DNA of 64,000 nucleotides, taken from contig NZ_VAWB01000002.1 in the NCBI RefSeq assembly GCF_006148925.1, forward strand, positions 1 to 64,000, in the 5' to 3' direction. Under the pieces are notes generated by a model that saw only the letters and a program-made list of their open reading frames with translations, was not told where the DNA came from and ran no database searches. The translations under genes were made by a program, and so were the position numbers. Shown here piece by piece: positions 29,855-38,730 of this stretch. This DNA comes from Hyunsoonleella aestuarii (GTDB lineage Bacteria > Bacteroidota > Bacteroidia > Flavobacteriales > Flavobacteriaceae). The number at the start of each line of letters is the position of its first letter. Position 1 is the first letter of the stretch.

Positions 29855-29975
29855 GATTAATAAGTCAAAATTTAATTTGCAAAGATAAGCATTTCACTTT
29901 TTATATACTTTTCTGTACAATTAATTAATATTATGTTTTAGTCTAAGCTATTGTTTAATAATTACACCAAAAATC

Positions 29976-30006
29976 AAAAAGCTTGAACTATTAGTTCAAG
30001 CTTTTT
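29976..30006 (-). terminator. intrinsic terminator of the porin gene at 30028
   Basis: Perfect 14-bp stem AAAAAGCTTGAACT / AGTTCAAGCTTTTT, loop ATT, with a T-rich minus-strand tail. It lies 21 bases past the minus-strand stop. Confidence 0.88.
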
Positions 30007-30027
30007 AATAATGGAACTTTTATTTTT

Positions 30028-31545
30028 TTAAATATTAAAACTCAGAGATAATGTAATGTTTGAGTTTGTTCGGTCAATTGAAACTGTATCAATTAATCCA
30101 ATGCTATAAAGAGGTGTTTCAAAAGAACGCTCAGATTGATCGTAAGTTAAATCTAACTTTGTGTTTCCGAAATTGTACCCTAAACCTAATGAATACCCAG
30201 TTAAATCGCCTACAGTTAAACCATTTGCATAAGGACTTTCTTCAAAACGATAGCCACCTCTAAAACTAAATTGCTTGTGCTTGTATTCACCACCAAATCT
30301 ATAGGTTGCTGCATCAGTAAGGGTGTTGCCAATAAAATTATTTTCATCGGCAAAAGCAGGATCAGAGGTAGGTCTAAACTCGGTTTTACTGTAGTCTTTT
30401 GTAGAGTAATCAAAACTTATTAAGCCTTTTTGGCCAAAAATATATGCTAAACTTCCTGTAACTTTAGAAGGTGTTTTTATTTTATATTCTGGGAATATAT
30501 TTACAACTTGAGGATTTATTTCAACAAAACCATTAATACCATCTGTACCCAAGTATTGAGTTGATTCTTCTTCAATTGTGAACCATGTGGGAGAATCATA
30601 GGTTAAGCCAACTCTAAATTCTGGACTTAGTTTTAAAATACCTCCTAATTGGAAGGAAAAACCAGTTCCTGTTGTGGATAAATTGTTTTCAAATTCTATA
30701 AAGTCAACATCAGAGCCATTAGAGTTTTCTTCAAAAAGTAAGTTGGATCTTTGATAATCTATAAAGTGCGAATTTATGTTTAGCCCTAAATATAAATTGT
30801 CTTCATATTGCGTGGCTACGTTAAAGGATATCTTACCGTTATAACCAGTTGAAACAACAGAATAGTCATGATTAAAGTTGCCTTCACCTAGATTGATTAA
30901 ATAGGACGTGTTATCATCAGTATTAAACTCTGGATCTAAAATGAAGGATTCATATCCTAAAAAAGCTTGTTGATTACCAAAACCATAGACACTTCCTATT
31001 TCTTGGTAAGCTTGTGCAAGCGTTTCTCCATCGAAGGCAGAAATTTCATCAAACCTTAAACCATCAGCATAATCAAAGAAGTAACTAGCAATAGTATTGT
31101 TGAAGTTATTGCTATTAGTATTTGTCCCAAATGCAAACCAATTATCATCAAAATTGTTAGTTTTATCATAGGCAATTCCTAACGTGAATTTTTTCCAAGG
31201 GGAACTATTGTTACTGGCAAAAACAAAAACAGCACCTCCTTGATGAATGTCGAAATTAGACTCACTGGTGGAACCTAAACCATTAAAATATCTCGTGTGA
31301 TTATCTACTTCCGCGTTGGATAAGCTAAATGAAGCGTGACTTTGGGTAAAAACAGCAGCTCCAGCAGGGTTTATACTTACAGCACTCATGTCGCCACCAA
31401 GGGCTCCAAAAGCACCACTTAACGCTCTAAAACGAGCCGTTCCTTGAATTTCACTTTGAGAATAACGAAGCGCATCTGTAATGTCTTGACCGTAAAATGT
31501 AGACATGGAAAGAATGCTTATGAATAGTACTTGTAACTTTTTCAT
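30028..31545 (-). CDS. OmpP1/FadL-family outer-membrane protein
   Basis: 505 residues. A signal peptide (MKKLQVLFISILSMSTFYGQ) is followed by the N-terminal hatch motif ARFRALSGAFGALGGDMSAVSINPAG, typical of the FadL/TodX group. Alternating amphipathic strands follow and the protein ends in a final strand ITLSLSFNI. It probably forms a 14-strand beta-barrel for hydrophobic substrates; the substrate is unknown. A second family member lies at 53803-55206 in the sulfur island. It is monocistronic with its own terminator. Confidence 0.85.
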   Translation of the reverse strand: MKKLQVLFISILSMSTFYGQDITDALRYSQSEIQGTARFRALSGAFGALGGDMSAVSINPAGAAVFTQSHASFSLSNAEVDNHTRYFNGLGSTSESNFDIHQGGAVFVFASNNSSPWKKFTLGIAYDKTNNFDDNWFAFGTNTNSNNFNNTIASYFFDYADGLRFDEISAFDGETLAQAYQEIGSVYGFGNQQAFLGYESFILDPEFNTDDNTSYLINLGEGNFNHDYSVVSTGYNGKISFNVATQYEDNLYLGLNINSHFIDYQRSNLLFEENSNGSDVDFIEFENNLSTTGTGFSFQLGGILKLSPEFRVGLTYDSPTWFTIEEESTQYLGTDGINGFVEINPQVVNIFPEYKIKTPSKVTGSLAYIFGQKGLISFDYSTKDYSKTEFRPTSDPAFADENNFIGNTLTDAATYRFGGEYKHKQFSFRGGYRFEESPYANGLTVGDLTGYSLGLGYNFGNTKLDLTYDQSERSFETPLYSIGLIDTVSIDRTNSNITLSLSFNI

Positions 31546-31659
31546 CTGTTAAATTTATTTTTAAAGGTCAAATGTAAATCTCCAATTTCGCATAGAAGTA
31601 TTAGTTAACGAGTAACATTGGGTCATTACATGTTTAATTGATTTTAGTTTTTAATGATT

Positions 31660-32805
31660 TTATCCGCGTCTTCTGCTTGTTGATCCAGAACTTCTACTGC
31701 TGCCTCTGCTACTTGACGACCTCGTGCTAGAACTAGATCTTGAGCTACTTCTGCTAGGAGTATAACTTCTGTTATTACCTGAAGATGAACTTCTTCTACT
31801 AAAGGTATTATTTGATGAGCTTCTATTATTGTTGTAAGAAGGAGACGATCTATAAATAGAACTCGAATTCCTCCTTGCTGTAGACGATGAAGATCTTATT
31901 CTAGAGTTCGATGATGGTGATACCGGGCGACTGCGTCTCATGGTTGAAGTACCACGTGAGTTTTGACTACTGTATCGGTTATTTGGAGAAGAATATGCAC
32001 TTCTAGTACGTCTAGCTGTATTAGAATTTACTCCAGATCTGTTGCTATTTGAAGCTACACTACTTCTACGTGAGGTGTAATATCTTGAATTTGTTCTTGT
32101 ATTTCGGCTTGTAACACTAGAGCGCCTTGATAATGAGCTATTACGACGACTAATGCCTGTATTTCTTCCATAATAAGCGCCTCTTCTTCCAGCGTTATAA
32201 GCGTAGTTTCTTCCATAATATCTATTTCCATAAAAGCCATTCCAACCCCAGTTGTTCCAGCCCCAACCGAAACCAGCATTCCAACCCCAGTTGTTCCAAC
32301 CCCAACCAAAGCCACCATTCCAGCCCCAATTGTTCCAGCGGTTCCAACCCCAATTATTCCAGCCCCAATTATTCCAACCCCAGCCCCAACCAAAGCCAGC
32401 ATTCCAACCCCAATTGTTCCAACCGTTGTCAATATAGTTGATCGTTACGTTATTGCTATTTTGTCCCCAACCAGCGTTTCCTTGATAATCGTTGGCTAAT
32501 GCACCGTTGTCATCAAAATTCTCGCTTTCATAAGAATCAATATCCGTAAAAATAGCATCTTCAGCAGATACATTTTCTGCTTCTAAAGCTTTATTTCTAA
32601 AATAGTTTGTGTAATAATTGCTGTTGGATTGATTTGGGATTTCAACAACTGCTTCTTCGTATTGGGATGTGTTTTCGGTAGTGCCGTAAATACCATCATT
32701 GTCAACACCTACATATTGATAAGAACCACAAGATGTTAAGGTAACTAGTAAGCCAAAAATCACTATTAGTGGCATTTTCCTTTTGAGGTAGTTATTTAAT
32801 TGCAT
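31660..32805 (-). CDS. lipoprotein with Trp/Asn/Gly repeats and an Arg/Ser-rich tail
   Basis: 381 residues. A lipoprotein signal (PLIVIFGLLVTLTSC) leads to an acidic spacer (about 30-125). Residues about 127-190 are tandem WNNWGWN / GFGWGWNN units. Residues about 200-381 are very rich in Arg and Ser and end STSRRRG. No enzyme motif is present. The first Met may instead be residue 11, just before the hydrophobic core. It is divergent from proS, with 99 bases between starts. Such proteins beside proS are sometimes mislabelled prolyl-tRNA synthetase. A surface or matrix role is only a guess. Confidence 0.7.
   Translation of the reverse strand: MQLNNYLKRKMPLIVIFGLLVTLTSCGSYQYVGVDNDGIYGTTENTSQYEEAVVEIPNQSNSNYYTNYFRNKALEAENVSAEDAIFTDIDSYESENFDDNGALANDYQGNAGWGQNSNNVTINYIDNGWNNWGWNAGFGWGWGWNNWGWNNWGWNRWNNWGWNGGFGWGWNNWGWNAGFGWGWNNWGWNGFYGNRYYGRNYAYNAGRRGAYYGRNTGISRRNSSLSRRSSVTSRNTRTNSRYYTSRRSSVASNSNRSGVNSNTARRTRSAYSSPNNRYSSQNSRGTSTMRRSRPVSPSSNSRIRSSSSTARRNSSSIYRSSPSYNNNRSSSNNTFSRRSSSSGNNRSYTPSRSSSRSSSSTRSSSSRGSSRSSGSTSRRRG
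32238..32425. repeat. in-frame tandem repeats encoding WNNWGWN units
   Basis: Imperfect repeats of about 21 and 42 bases built on CCCCAATTGTTCCA-like units, all in the reading frame of the minus-strand lipoprotein. Such arrays change length by slippage or recombination. Confidence 0.8.
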
Positions 32806-32904
32806 ATCTAAAGAATTTAATTGTTGAACATAACAAAAATAGTTAGTTTTGCTGAACTATTTTTCTGTATAACTAAGTCACAATATTTGTGCCAAAACAT
32901 TAAT

Positions 32905-34383
32905 ATGAGTAAAAAACTTACGAGTAGAGCTGAAGATTATTCAAAATGGTATAACGAATTGGTTGTCAAGGCAGACCTAGCAGAGAATTCTGCAGTTAGA
33001 GGATGTATGGTTATTAAGCCTTATGGTTATGCTATTTGGGAGAAAATGCAGGATGAGTTGGATAAAATGTTCAAAGAAACGGGGCATCAAAACGCTTATT
33101 TTCCACTTTTTGTTCCTAAAAGTTTGTTTGAAGCTGAAGAGAAAAATGCTGAAGGTTTTGCCAAGGAGTGTGCCGTAGTTACTCATTACAGATTACAAAA
33201 TGATCCGGATAATAAAGGGAAACTGCGTGTAGATCCTAAAGCGAAATTGGAAGAAGAGCTTGTGGTAAGACCTACTAGTGAAGCTATTATTTGGAATACG
33301 TATAGAGGGTGGATACAGTCCTATAGAGATTTACCGCTTTTAATCAACCAATGGGCAAATGTTGTAAGGTGGGAGATGCGAACGCGATTGTTTTTAAGAA
33401 CCGCAGAGTTTTTATGGCAAGAAGGACATACAGCTCATGAAACTAAAAAAGAAGCGCTTGCAGAAGCCGAATTAATGAATGACGTATATGCAAAATTTGC
33501 AGAAAATTTTATGGCTATCCCTGTTATTCAAGGTATAAAAACTGAAAGCGAACGATTTGCTGGAGCCGAAGAGACTTATTGTATTGAGGCATTGATGCAA
33601 GATGGGAAAGCACTGCAGGCTGGAACATCGCATTTTCTTGGACAGAATTTCGCAAAGGCTTTTGATGTTAAGTTTGCCAATAAAGAAGGTAAGCAGGATT
33701 ATGTGTGGGCGACATCTTGGGGTGTTTCTACACGTTTAATGGGTGCTTTAATAATGACTCATAGTGATGATAATGGTCTAGTATTGCCGCCAAGTCTCGC
33801 ACCAAATCAAGTGGTTATTGTACCTATATATAAGAGTGAGGAAGATTTGGAAGCAATTACTAATGTTGCCAATACCATTTTAAGTGAACTAAGAGGTAAA
33901 AATATTACTGTGAAGTATGATAATAGAACCACACACAGACCGGGAGCCAAATTTGCTCAGCATGAATTACAAGGTGTTCCACTTAGAATTGCTATAGGAG
34001 CTAGAGATTTAGCTAATGGAACCGTTGAAATTGCACGTCGCGATACCTTAACAAAGGAAGTGGTTGCAATGGAAGGGCTATCTGATAAAATTGAAGCACT
34101 ATTAAAGACAATACAAAAGGACTTATTTAATAAAGCATTAGATTTTAGAAATAACCATATTACTGAAGTTGATAATTTTGACGAATTTATAGAGGTTTTA
34201 GAATCAAAAACAGGTTTTGTGTCGGCACATTGGGATGGCACTGCTGAAACCGAGGACAAGATAAAAGAATTAACAAAGGCAACAATTAGATGCATTCCTT
34301 TAGAAGGCATTGAAGAAATGGGTGATTGTGTTTACACTGGAAACCCGTCAAAACGTAGAGTATTATTCGCGAAAGCCTATTAA
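32905..34383 (+). CDS. proS: prolyl-tRNA synthetase, archaeal/eukaryote type
   Basis: 492 residues from the ATG at 32905 ([20 protein letters not shown]). The 28 codons upstream in frame are hydrophobic leader-like sequence without family match. Class II motifs: motif 2 in [22 protein letters not shown] and motif 3 in [19 protein letters not shown]. It lacks the editing insertion of E. coli-type ProRS and carries the C-terminal extension ending AKAY, so it is the short archaeal-type form usual in Bacteroidota. Confidence 0.95.
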   Translation: MSKKLTSRAEDYSKWYNELVVKADLAENSAVRGCMVIKPYGYAIWEKMQDELDKMFKETGHQNAYFPLFVPKSLFEAEEKNAEGFAKECAVVTHYRLQNDPDNKGKLRVDPKAKLEEELVVRPTSEAIIWNTYRGWIQSYRDLPLLINQWANVVRWEMRTRLFLRTAEFLWQEGHTAHETKKEALAEAELMNDVYAKFAENFMAIPVIQGIKTESERFAGAEETYCIEALMQDGKALQAGTSHFLGQNFAKAFDVKFANKEGKQDYVWATSWGVSTRLMGALIMTHSDDNGLVLPPSLAPNQVVIVPIYKSEEDLEAITNVANTILSELRGKNITVKYDNRTTHRPGAKFAQHELQGVPLRIAIGARDLANGTVEIARRDTLTKEVVAMEGLSDKIEALLKTIQKDLFNKALDFRNNHITEVDNFDEFIEVLESKTGFVSAHWDGTAETEDKIKELTKATIRCIPLEGIEEMGDCVYTGNPSKRRVLFAKAY

Positions 34384-34394
34384 AATATAAAAAA

Positions 34395-34439
34395 CAAGAG
34401 TCTAATAATTTTTTTTAAAAAAAGATTATTTAGCTCTTG
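34395..34439 (+). terminator. long AT-rich hairpin after proS
   Basis: Arms CAAGAGTCTAATAAT and ATTATTTAGCTCTTG pair nearly fully through a T/A-rich middle. It starts 12 bases after the proS stop. The right arm includes the TTG taken as the -33 element of the first tRNA-Glu promoter. Confidence 0.6.
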
Positions 34440-34466
34440 CAACATTTAAAAATAGTTGTATTTTTG
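34437..34466 (+). promoter_or_regulatory. promoter P1 of tRNA-Glu/rpsT
   Basis: TTG at 34437-34439, 19-base spacer, TATTTTTG at 34459-34466: the full Bacteroidetes -33/-7 pattern. Confidence 0.7.
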
Positions 34467-34503
34467 CATCCGCAATGGAAACGTTGTACGTTATTTGAAA
34501 CAA

Positions 34504-34534
34504 TTGCAAGTCTAAATTTTAAAATTTATATTTG
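34504..34534 (+). promoter_or_regulatory. promoter P2 of tRNA-Glu/rpsT
   Basis: TTG at 34504-34506, 20-base spacer, TATATTTG at 34527-34534, about 19 bases before the tRNA. Both promoters share TTGCAA at -33. Confidence 0.72.
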
Positions 34535-34552
34535 CACACTCAAAAAAACAAT

Positions 34553-34624
34553 GGCCCGTTCGTCTATCGGCTAGGACGCCAGGTTTTCATCCTGGTAAGA
34601 GGGGTTCGATTCCCCTACGGGCTA
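34553..34624 (+). tRNA. tRNA-Glu (anticodon TTC)
   Basis: 72 bases. Acceptor GGCCCGT / ACGGGCT (first pair G-U) plus discriminator A. The anticodon arm CCAGG-TTTTCAT-CCTGG gives anticodon TTC, and the T arm is GGGGTTCGATTCCCC. CCA is not encoded. It sits 25 bases before rpsT and is very likely co-transcribed with it. Confidence 0.96.
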
Positions 34625-34649
34625 CAATTAAAAAATTAAGAAAAATAAA

Positions 34650-34901
34650 ATGGCAAATCATAAGTCAGCATTAAAGAGAATTAGAAGTAACGAAGCAAAA
34701 CGCTTAATTAACAAGTATCAGCATAAGACGACTCGTAATGCGATTAAGAAATTACGTGAGTTAACTGATAAAAAAGAAGCTGAAAAAATGTTTCCTACGG
34801 TAGTTTCTATGTTAGATAAACTTGCAAAGAAAAACGTAATTCATGCTAACAAGGCAGCTAACTTAAAATCTGGTTTAGCAAATCATATTGCTGCACTATA
34901 A
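34650..34901 (+). CDS. rpsT: 30S ribosomal protein S20
   Basis: 83 residues, highly basic, with the family start [19 protein letters not shown] and the late [19 protein letters not shown]. It binds 16S rRNA early in 30S assembly. It is preceded by tRNA-Glu and two promoters, and followed by its own terminator. Confidence 0.96.
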   Translation: MANHKSALKRIRSNEAKRLINKYQHKTTRNAIKKLRELTDKKEAEKMFPTVVSMLDKLAKKNVIHANKAANLKSGLANHIAAL

Positions 34902-34926
34902 TTAGATATAGAATTTTAAAATATTC

Positions 34927-34952
34927 AAAGCTTCTCAGAAATGAGAGGCTTT
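34927..34952 (+). terminator. intrinsic terminator of rpsT
   Basis: AAAGCTTCTCA / TGAGAGGCTTT (11 pairs with one G-U), loop GAAA, followed by a run of T. Confidence 0.88.
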
Positions 34953-35018
34953 TTTTGTTGGTGTTATTAAAAACGAAATTACTGTTTTATAGTATAACTT
35001 TTGTTCTTGTCAAATAAA

Positions 35019-35048
35019 AAACGTCTTTACATTTATGCAAAGACGTTT
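35019..35048 (-). terminator. intrinsic terminator of rho
   Basis: AAACGTCTTT / AAAGACGTTT arms with a 10-base loop; minus-strand T-run follows. It lies 32 bases past the rho stop. Confidence 0.75.
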
Positions 35049-35079
35049 AAAGTTTGAGTTAGTCTAGTTAATATTTCAA

Positions 35080-36666
35080 TTATCCATTCATAGATATTAA
35101 AAATTCTTCATTATTTCTGGTTTGTTTAAACCTATCATTAATAAACTCCATGGCTTCAACAGGATTCATATCTGCAAGATATTTACGCATTACCCACATA
35201 CGTTGAATGGTATTATCATCTAACAGAATGTCGTCACGGCGTGTACTTGAGGATGTTAAATCAATTGCTGGGAAAATTCTACGGTTTGAAATTTTTCTAT
35301 CCAACTGAAGTTCCATATTACCAGTACCTTTAAACTCTTCAAAAATAACCTCGTCCATTTTAGAACCAGTTTCTGTAAGTGCAGTTGCGATAATAGTAAG
35401 TGACCCTCCATTTTCTATGTTACGAGCGGCACCAAAAAAACGTTTGGGCTTGTGCAATGCGTTGGCATCAACACCACCACTAAGAATTTTACCCGATGCT
35501 GGTTGCACTGTATTGTAAGCTCTAGCTAAACGGGTAATAGAGTCTAAAAGTATGACTACATCATGACCACATTCAACTAATCGTTTTGCTTTTTCAAGCA
35601 CAATATTAGCAATTTTCACATGCTCATGTGCTTCTTTATCAAAAGTAGAGGCAATAACTTCTCCACGAACATTTCGTTGCATATCTGTTACCTCCTCTGG
35701 ACGTTCATCAATAAGTAATATCATTTGATATACTTCTGGGTGATTTGCAGCGATGGCATTTGCAACATCTTTTAAAAGCATGGTTTTACCCGTTTTTGGT
35801 TGTGATACAATCATACCACGCTGTCCTTTTCCAATAGGAGAGAACAAATCCATAATTCGCGTAGAAATAGTACTCTGCTTTTCAGCAATGTCAAATTTTT
35901 CTTGAGGAAATAATGGTGTTAAATGTTCAAAAGACACACGGTCTCTAACAACGTTAGGATTTTGACCATTAATTTTACTCACTTTAATAAGTGGAAAATA
36001 TTTTTCACCTTCTTTTGGAGGACGAACATGGCCCAAAACGGTATCACCTGTTTTTAAACCAAACAATCTAATTTGAGATTGTGAAACATAAATATCGTCT
36101 GGAGAAGATAGGTAATTATAATCTGATGAACGTAAGAAGCCATAACCATCTTGCATGATATCTAAAACACCTTCACTTTCAATTATGGCATCAAATTCAA
36201 AATCAGGTTCGCGATAACGATTTCTCCCATCTTTATTCCCTTTTTCAACATTACCACTTTTTTGATTTTTATGTTGGTTTTTATTTTGAGAGTGATTGTC
36301 TCTTTTTTGATTTTGCTGGTTTTGCTTGTTCTGCCCATCTTTATTATTATCGTTAGATGGTCTTGGGTTTGGTTTATGTACTGGTTTATTTTCTTCGGAA
36401 CTAGGCTTAACTTCTTGCTCTTTTTTTTCTTGAGCGGGTGCTGGCTTTTGAACACGTTGTCTCGGTCTTTTTTCTTGTTTATCCTCTTGTACTTTTTCTG
36501 GGGTAACAACAGCTTTAACAGCTTTAGGGTCTGCGGCTTGTTGGTCTAGTATTTGATATACTAAGTCTAGTTTTTTAAGTGAACGGTATTTAGGAACGTT
36601 CAGTTTTTTTGCAATCTCCTGTAAATCAGTGAGTTTTTTCTCTTTTAGTTGTGAAATTTCAAACAT
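35080..36666 (-). CDS. rho: transcription termination factor Rho with long disordered insert
   Basis: 528 residues against about 420 in E. coli. The N-terminal helical domain ([21 protein letters not shown]) is followed by a roughly 100-residue Lys/Asn/Gln-rich segment of low complexity (about 60-160). The RNA-binding cold-shock-like domain ([14 protein letters not shown]) comes next, then the ATPase with P-loop [11 protein letters not shown], Walker [14 protein letters not shown] and Q/R-loop residues. The hexamer terminates untranslated transcripts. Long inserts are known in Bacteroidota Rho, where in one gut species the disordered part drives condensate formation. Confidence 0.95.
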   Translation of the reverse strand: MFEISQLKEKKLTDLQEIAKKLNVPKYRSLKKLDLVYQILDQQAADPKAVKAVVTPEKVQEDKQEKRPRQRVQKPAPAQEKKEQEVKPSSEENKPVHKPNPRPSNDNNKDGQNKQNQQNQKRDNHSQNKNQHKNQKSGNVEKGNKDGRNRYREPDFEFDAIIESEGVLDIMQDGYGFLRSSDYNYLSSPDDIYVSQSQIRLFGLKTGDTVLGHVRPPKEGEKYFPLIKVSKINGQNPNVVRDRVSFEHLTPLFPQEKFDIAEKQSTISTRIMDLFSPIGKGQRGMIVSQPKTGKTMLLKDVANAIAANHPEVYQMILLIDERPEEVTDMQRNVRGEVIASTFDKEAHEHVKIANIVLEKAKRLVECGHDVVILLDSITRLARAYNTVQPASGKILSGGVDANALHKPKRFFGAARNIENGGSLTIIATALTETGSKMDEVIFEEFKGTGNMELQLDRKISNRRIFPAIDLTSSSTRRDDILLDDNTIQRMWVMRKYLADMNPVEAMEFINDRFKQTRNNEEFLISMNG

Positions 36667-36861
36667 CTATGTTTAGTTGAATCTATTGAATATTTAATTT
36701 TGAATACAAACTTGAGTTATTCTGAAAAAAAATGATTTTTTATTCTGAAGAAATAACCGCTTGCTATTGCGATTGTTGTGAATTATTACTGCAATTATAC
36801 AACTTTATTTTAATTTTTAGCATTAATTCTATTATTTTTGCGGTCTAGTTTTAAAAATTAC

Positions 36862-37272
36862 ATGCTACAACGTATTCAAACTATTTACCTTTTATTAGCT
36901 GCCATTGTTTCGGCTGGATTAATTTATGTGTTGGCTTTATGGACAAATAATGAAGGTGTAGAAGTTTTTGCAGATGATGTTAATTATGTTTTTGTTGCAT
37001 TTTTAGTGTCTGCTTTTTTTTCAATTGTAGCTATATTTAGATATAAGAATAGGAAATCTCAATTTATGTTGGGGCGACTTAACATCATATTAAACTTTTT
37101 TTTACTAGGATTTTTTGTATATCAATCTCTAAACATATCTGGAGAAACGGCGGTTTCTGAGAAAGGTATTGGGATGCTTCTTCCAATCATTTCTATCGTA
37201 TTTTTGGTTTTAGCCAATAAGGCCATTAAGAAGGATGAAGATCTTGTAAAATCTGTAGATAGATTACGATAA
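36862..37272 (+). CDS. DUF4293 membrane protein
   Basis: 136 residues from the ATG at 36862 (MLQRIQTIYLLLAA); an in-frame earlier start would add a polar lead. Four membrane helices, with the family start MxQRIQTxYLLL and the motif LGRLNIILNFFLLG. The function is unknown. It faces away from rho and ends at the strong terminator at 37301. Confidence 0.85.
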   Translation: MLQRIQTIYLLLAAIVSAGLIYVLALWTNNEGVEVFADDVNYVFVAFLVSAFFSIVAIFRYKNRKSQFMLGRLNIILNFFLLGFFVYQSLNISGETAVSEKGIGMLLPIISIVFLVLANKAIKKDEDLVKSVDRLR

Positions 37273-37300
37273 ACCTAACATCTTAGTAGTATTAGTGCGT

Positions 37301-37328
37301 AAAACCCAAAGTTAAAGCTTTGGGTTTT
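37301..37328 (+). terminator. intrinsic terminator of the DUF4293 gene
   Basis: AAAACCCAAAG / CTTTGGGTTTT perfect 11-bp stem, 6-base loop, followed by T-run. Confidence 0.9.
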
Positions 37329-37370
37329 TTATTTTATAAATTGAAGATATTAAATCCTAACAAAACCCTG

Positions 37371-37877
37371 CTAGTGTTTTGGGTACCTATTTGGAAATTC
37401 TATAACCTCTAAATTCTCAATTTTATCCCCATCAATAGTAAAGCGGAGCATAGTTCTACTTTTATGAAAGCCATGTTTTCCCACAGCACCAGGGTTCATA
37501 TGTAATAAATTTAATTTGTTATCCGGCATTACTTTTAAAATATGGGAATGCCCAGATATAAATAATTTTGGAGGATTTGCTCGAATAGCATCTCTTACTC
37601 TTGTATTGTAAGCGTTAGGGTAACCACCAATATGCGTTATCCAAACAGCAACATTTTCACAATTAAATCGATTGTTCTCTGGAAACTCAACACGAATTTT
37701 AGCATTGTCAATATTTCCATAAACGCCTTTTATTGGTTTAATTTTCTTTATAGCATCTGTAACTTTTAGATCACCAATATCACCGGCATGCCAAACTTCG
37801 TCTGCTTGTTGAGCATATTTTAAAATATCATCATCAATGTAACCATGGGTATCAGAAAGCAATAATATTTTTTTCAT
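37371..37877 (-). CDS. metallophosphoesterase, YfcE/MJ0936 family
   Basis: 168 residues. Di-metal ligands: LLSDTHGYID, HAGDIGD, YGNID, THIGG and SGHSHILK. It is close to small phosphodiesterases of the YfcE group, which act on model phosphodiesters in vitro; the cellular substrate is unknown. Single gene, divergent from truA. Confidence 0.9.
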   Translation of the reverse strand: MKKILLLSDTHGYIDDDILKYAQQADEVWHAGDIGDLKVTDAIKKIKPIKGVYGNIDNAKIRVEFPENNRFNCENVAVWITHIGGYPNAYNTRVRDAIRANPPKLFISGHSHILKVMPDNKLNLLHMNPGAVGKHGFHKSRTMLRFTIDGDKIENLEVIEFPNRYPKH

Positions 37878-37977
37878 AGTATTTTATGAAATCTTTTAAT
37901 ATATAATTAAGAATCTTGTAAGTGTAAGAATAACAAATCTAGCTATCTTTACGCTTTCACAAAAGTATTAAAACAAT

Positions 37978-38730
37978 TTGCGATATTTTATTGAACTTTC
38001 TTATAATGGTGGTCTCTATCATGGTTGGCAAAATCAACCTAATGCCCTTACTGTTCAAGAAACTTTAGAGAAAGGGTTGTCTGTGTTATTGGATGATTCA
38101 ATAAGCATAATGGGGGCAGGAAGAACTGATGCTGGTGTACATGCGAAACAGATGTTTGCACATTTCGATACTGAAAAAACATTCAATACTTCAAACCTTG
38201 TTTTTAAGCTAAATTCTTTTTTAAAAGAAGATATTGCAATCAAGAGAATTTTTCGAGTTAAAGATGATGCTCATGCACGTTTTGATGCCATAAGCAGAAC
38301 GTATTTGTATAGAATTAGCCTGAAAAAGGATGTTTTTGGATATAAAAGCGCTTACTATGTAAAGCAAAATCTGGATATTGATAAAATGAAAAAAGCTTCG
38401 AAGATTCTATTAGATTATAAAGATTTTCAATGCTTTTCAAAAACGAATACCGATGTAAAAACGTATTATTGTAATATAATGAGGGCCGATTTATCTCTAA
38501 ATGGAGAAGAGCTACAATTTACAATACAGGCCGATAGGTTTTTACGAAATATGGTAAGAGCCATTGTTGGAACCTTAATAAATATAGGCTTAGGGAAATT
38601 GGAGGTTTTGGATATGCATAGCATTATTAAATCTAAAAATAGGAGTGAAGCCGGATTTTCTGTACCTGCACATGGATTGTATTTAATAGATGTCGACTAT
38701 CCAGTTGAAATAAAATATATTAATGAGTAA
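37978..38730 (+). CDS. truA: tRNA pseudouridine synthase A
   Basis: 250 residues. It converts U38-40 of tRNA anticodon arms to pseudouridine. Catalytic Asp in GAGRTDAGVHA; FLRNMVRAIVGTLINIG and RSEAGFSVPAHGLYL are family blocks. Translation appears to start at TTG 37978 (TTG-CGA-TAT-TTT-ATT), which gives the normal MRYFIELSYNG opening; there is no ATG nearby. It overlaps the ABC exporter gene by 8 bases. Confidence 0.93.
   Translation: MRYFIELSYNGGLYHGWQNQPNALTVQETLEKGLSVLLDDSISIMGAGRTDAGVHAKQMFAHFDTEKTFNTSNLVFKLNSFLKEDIAIKRIFRVKDDAHARFDAISRTYLYRISLKKDVFGYKSAYYVKQNLDIDKMKKASKILLDYKDFQCFSKTNTDVKTYYCNIMRADLSLNGEELQFTIQADRFLRNMVRAIVGTLINIGLGKLEVLDMHSIIKSKNRSEAGFSVPAHGLYLIDVDYPVEIKYINE

Noticed and set aside
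32238-32425. Regular repeats that could be taken for a CRISPR array
   Set aside because: Units are in frame within one coding gene, vary in length, have no unique spacers and no cas genes are near.
32252-32437. Plus-strand frame rich in FQPQL repeats
   Set aside because: It is the antisense of the WNNWGWN repeat DNA; the minus-strand frame has the signal peptide and full length.
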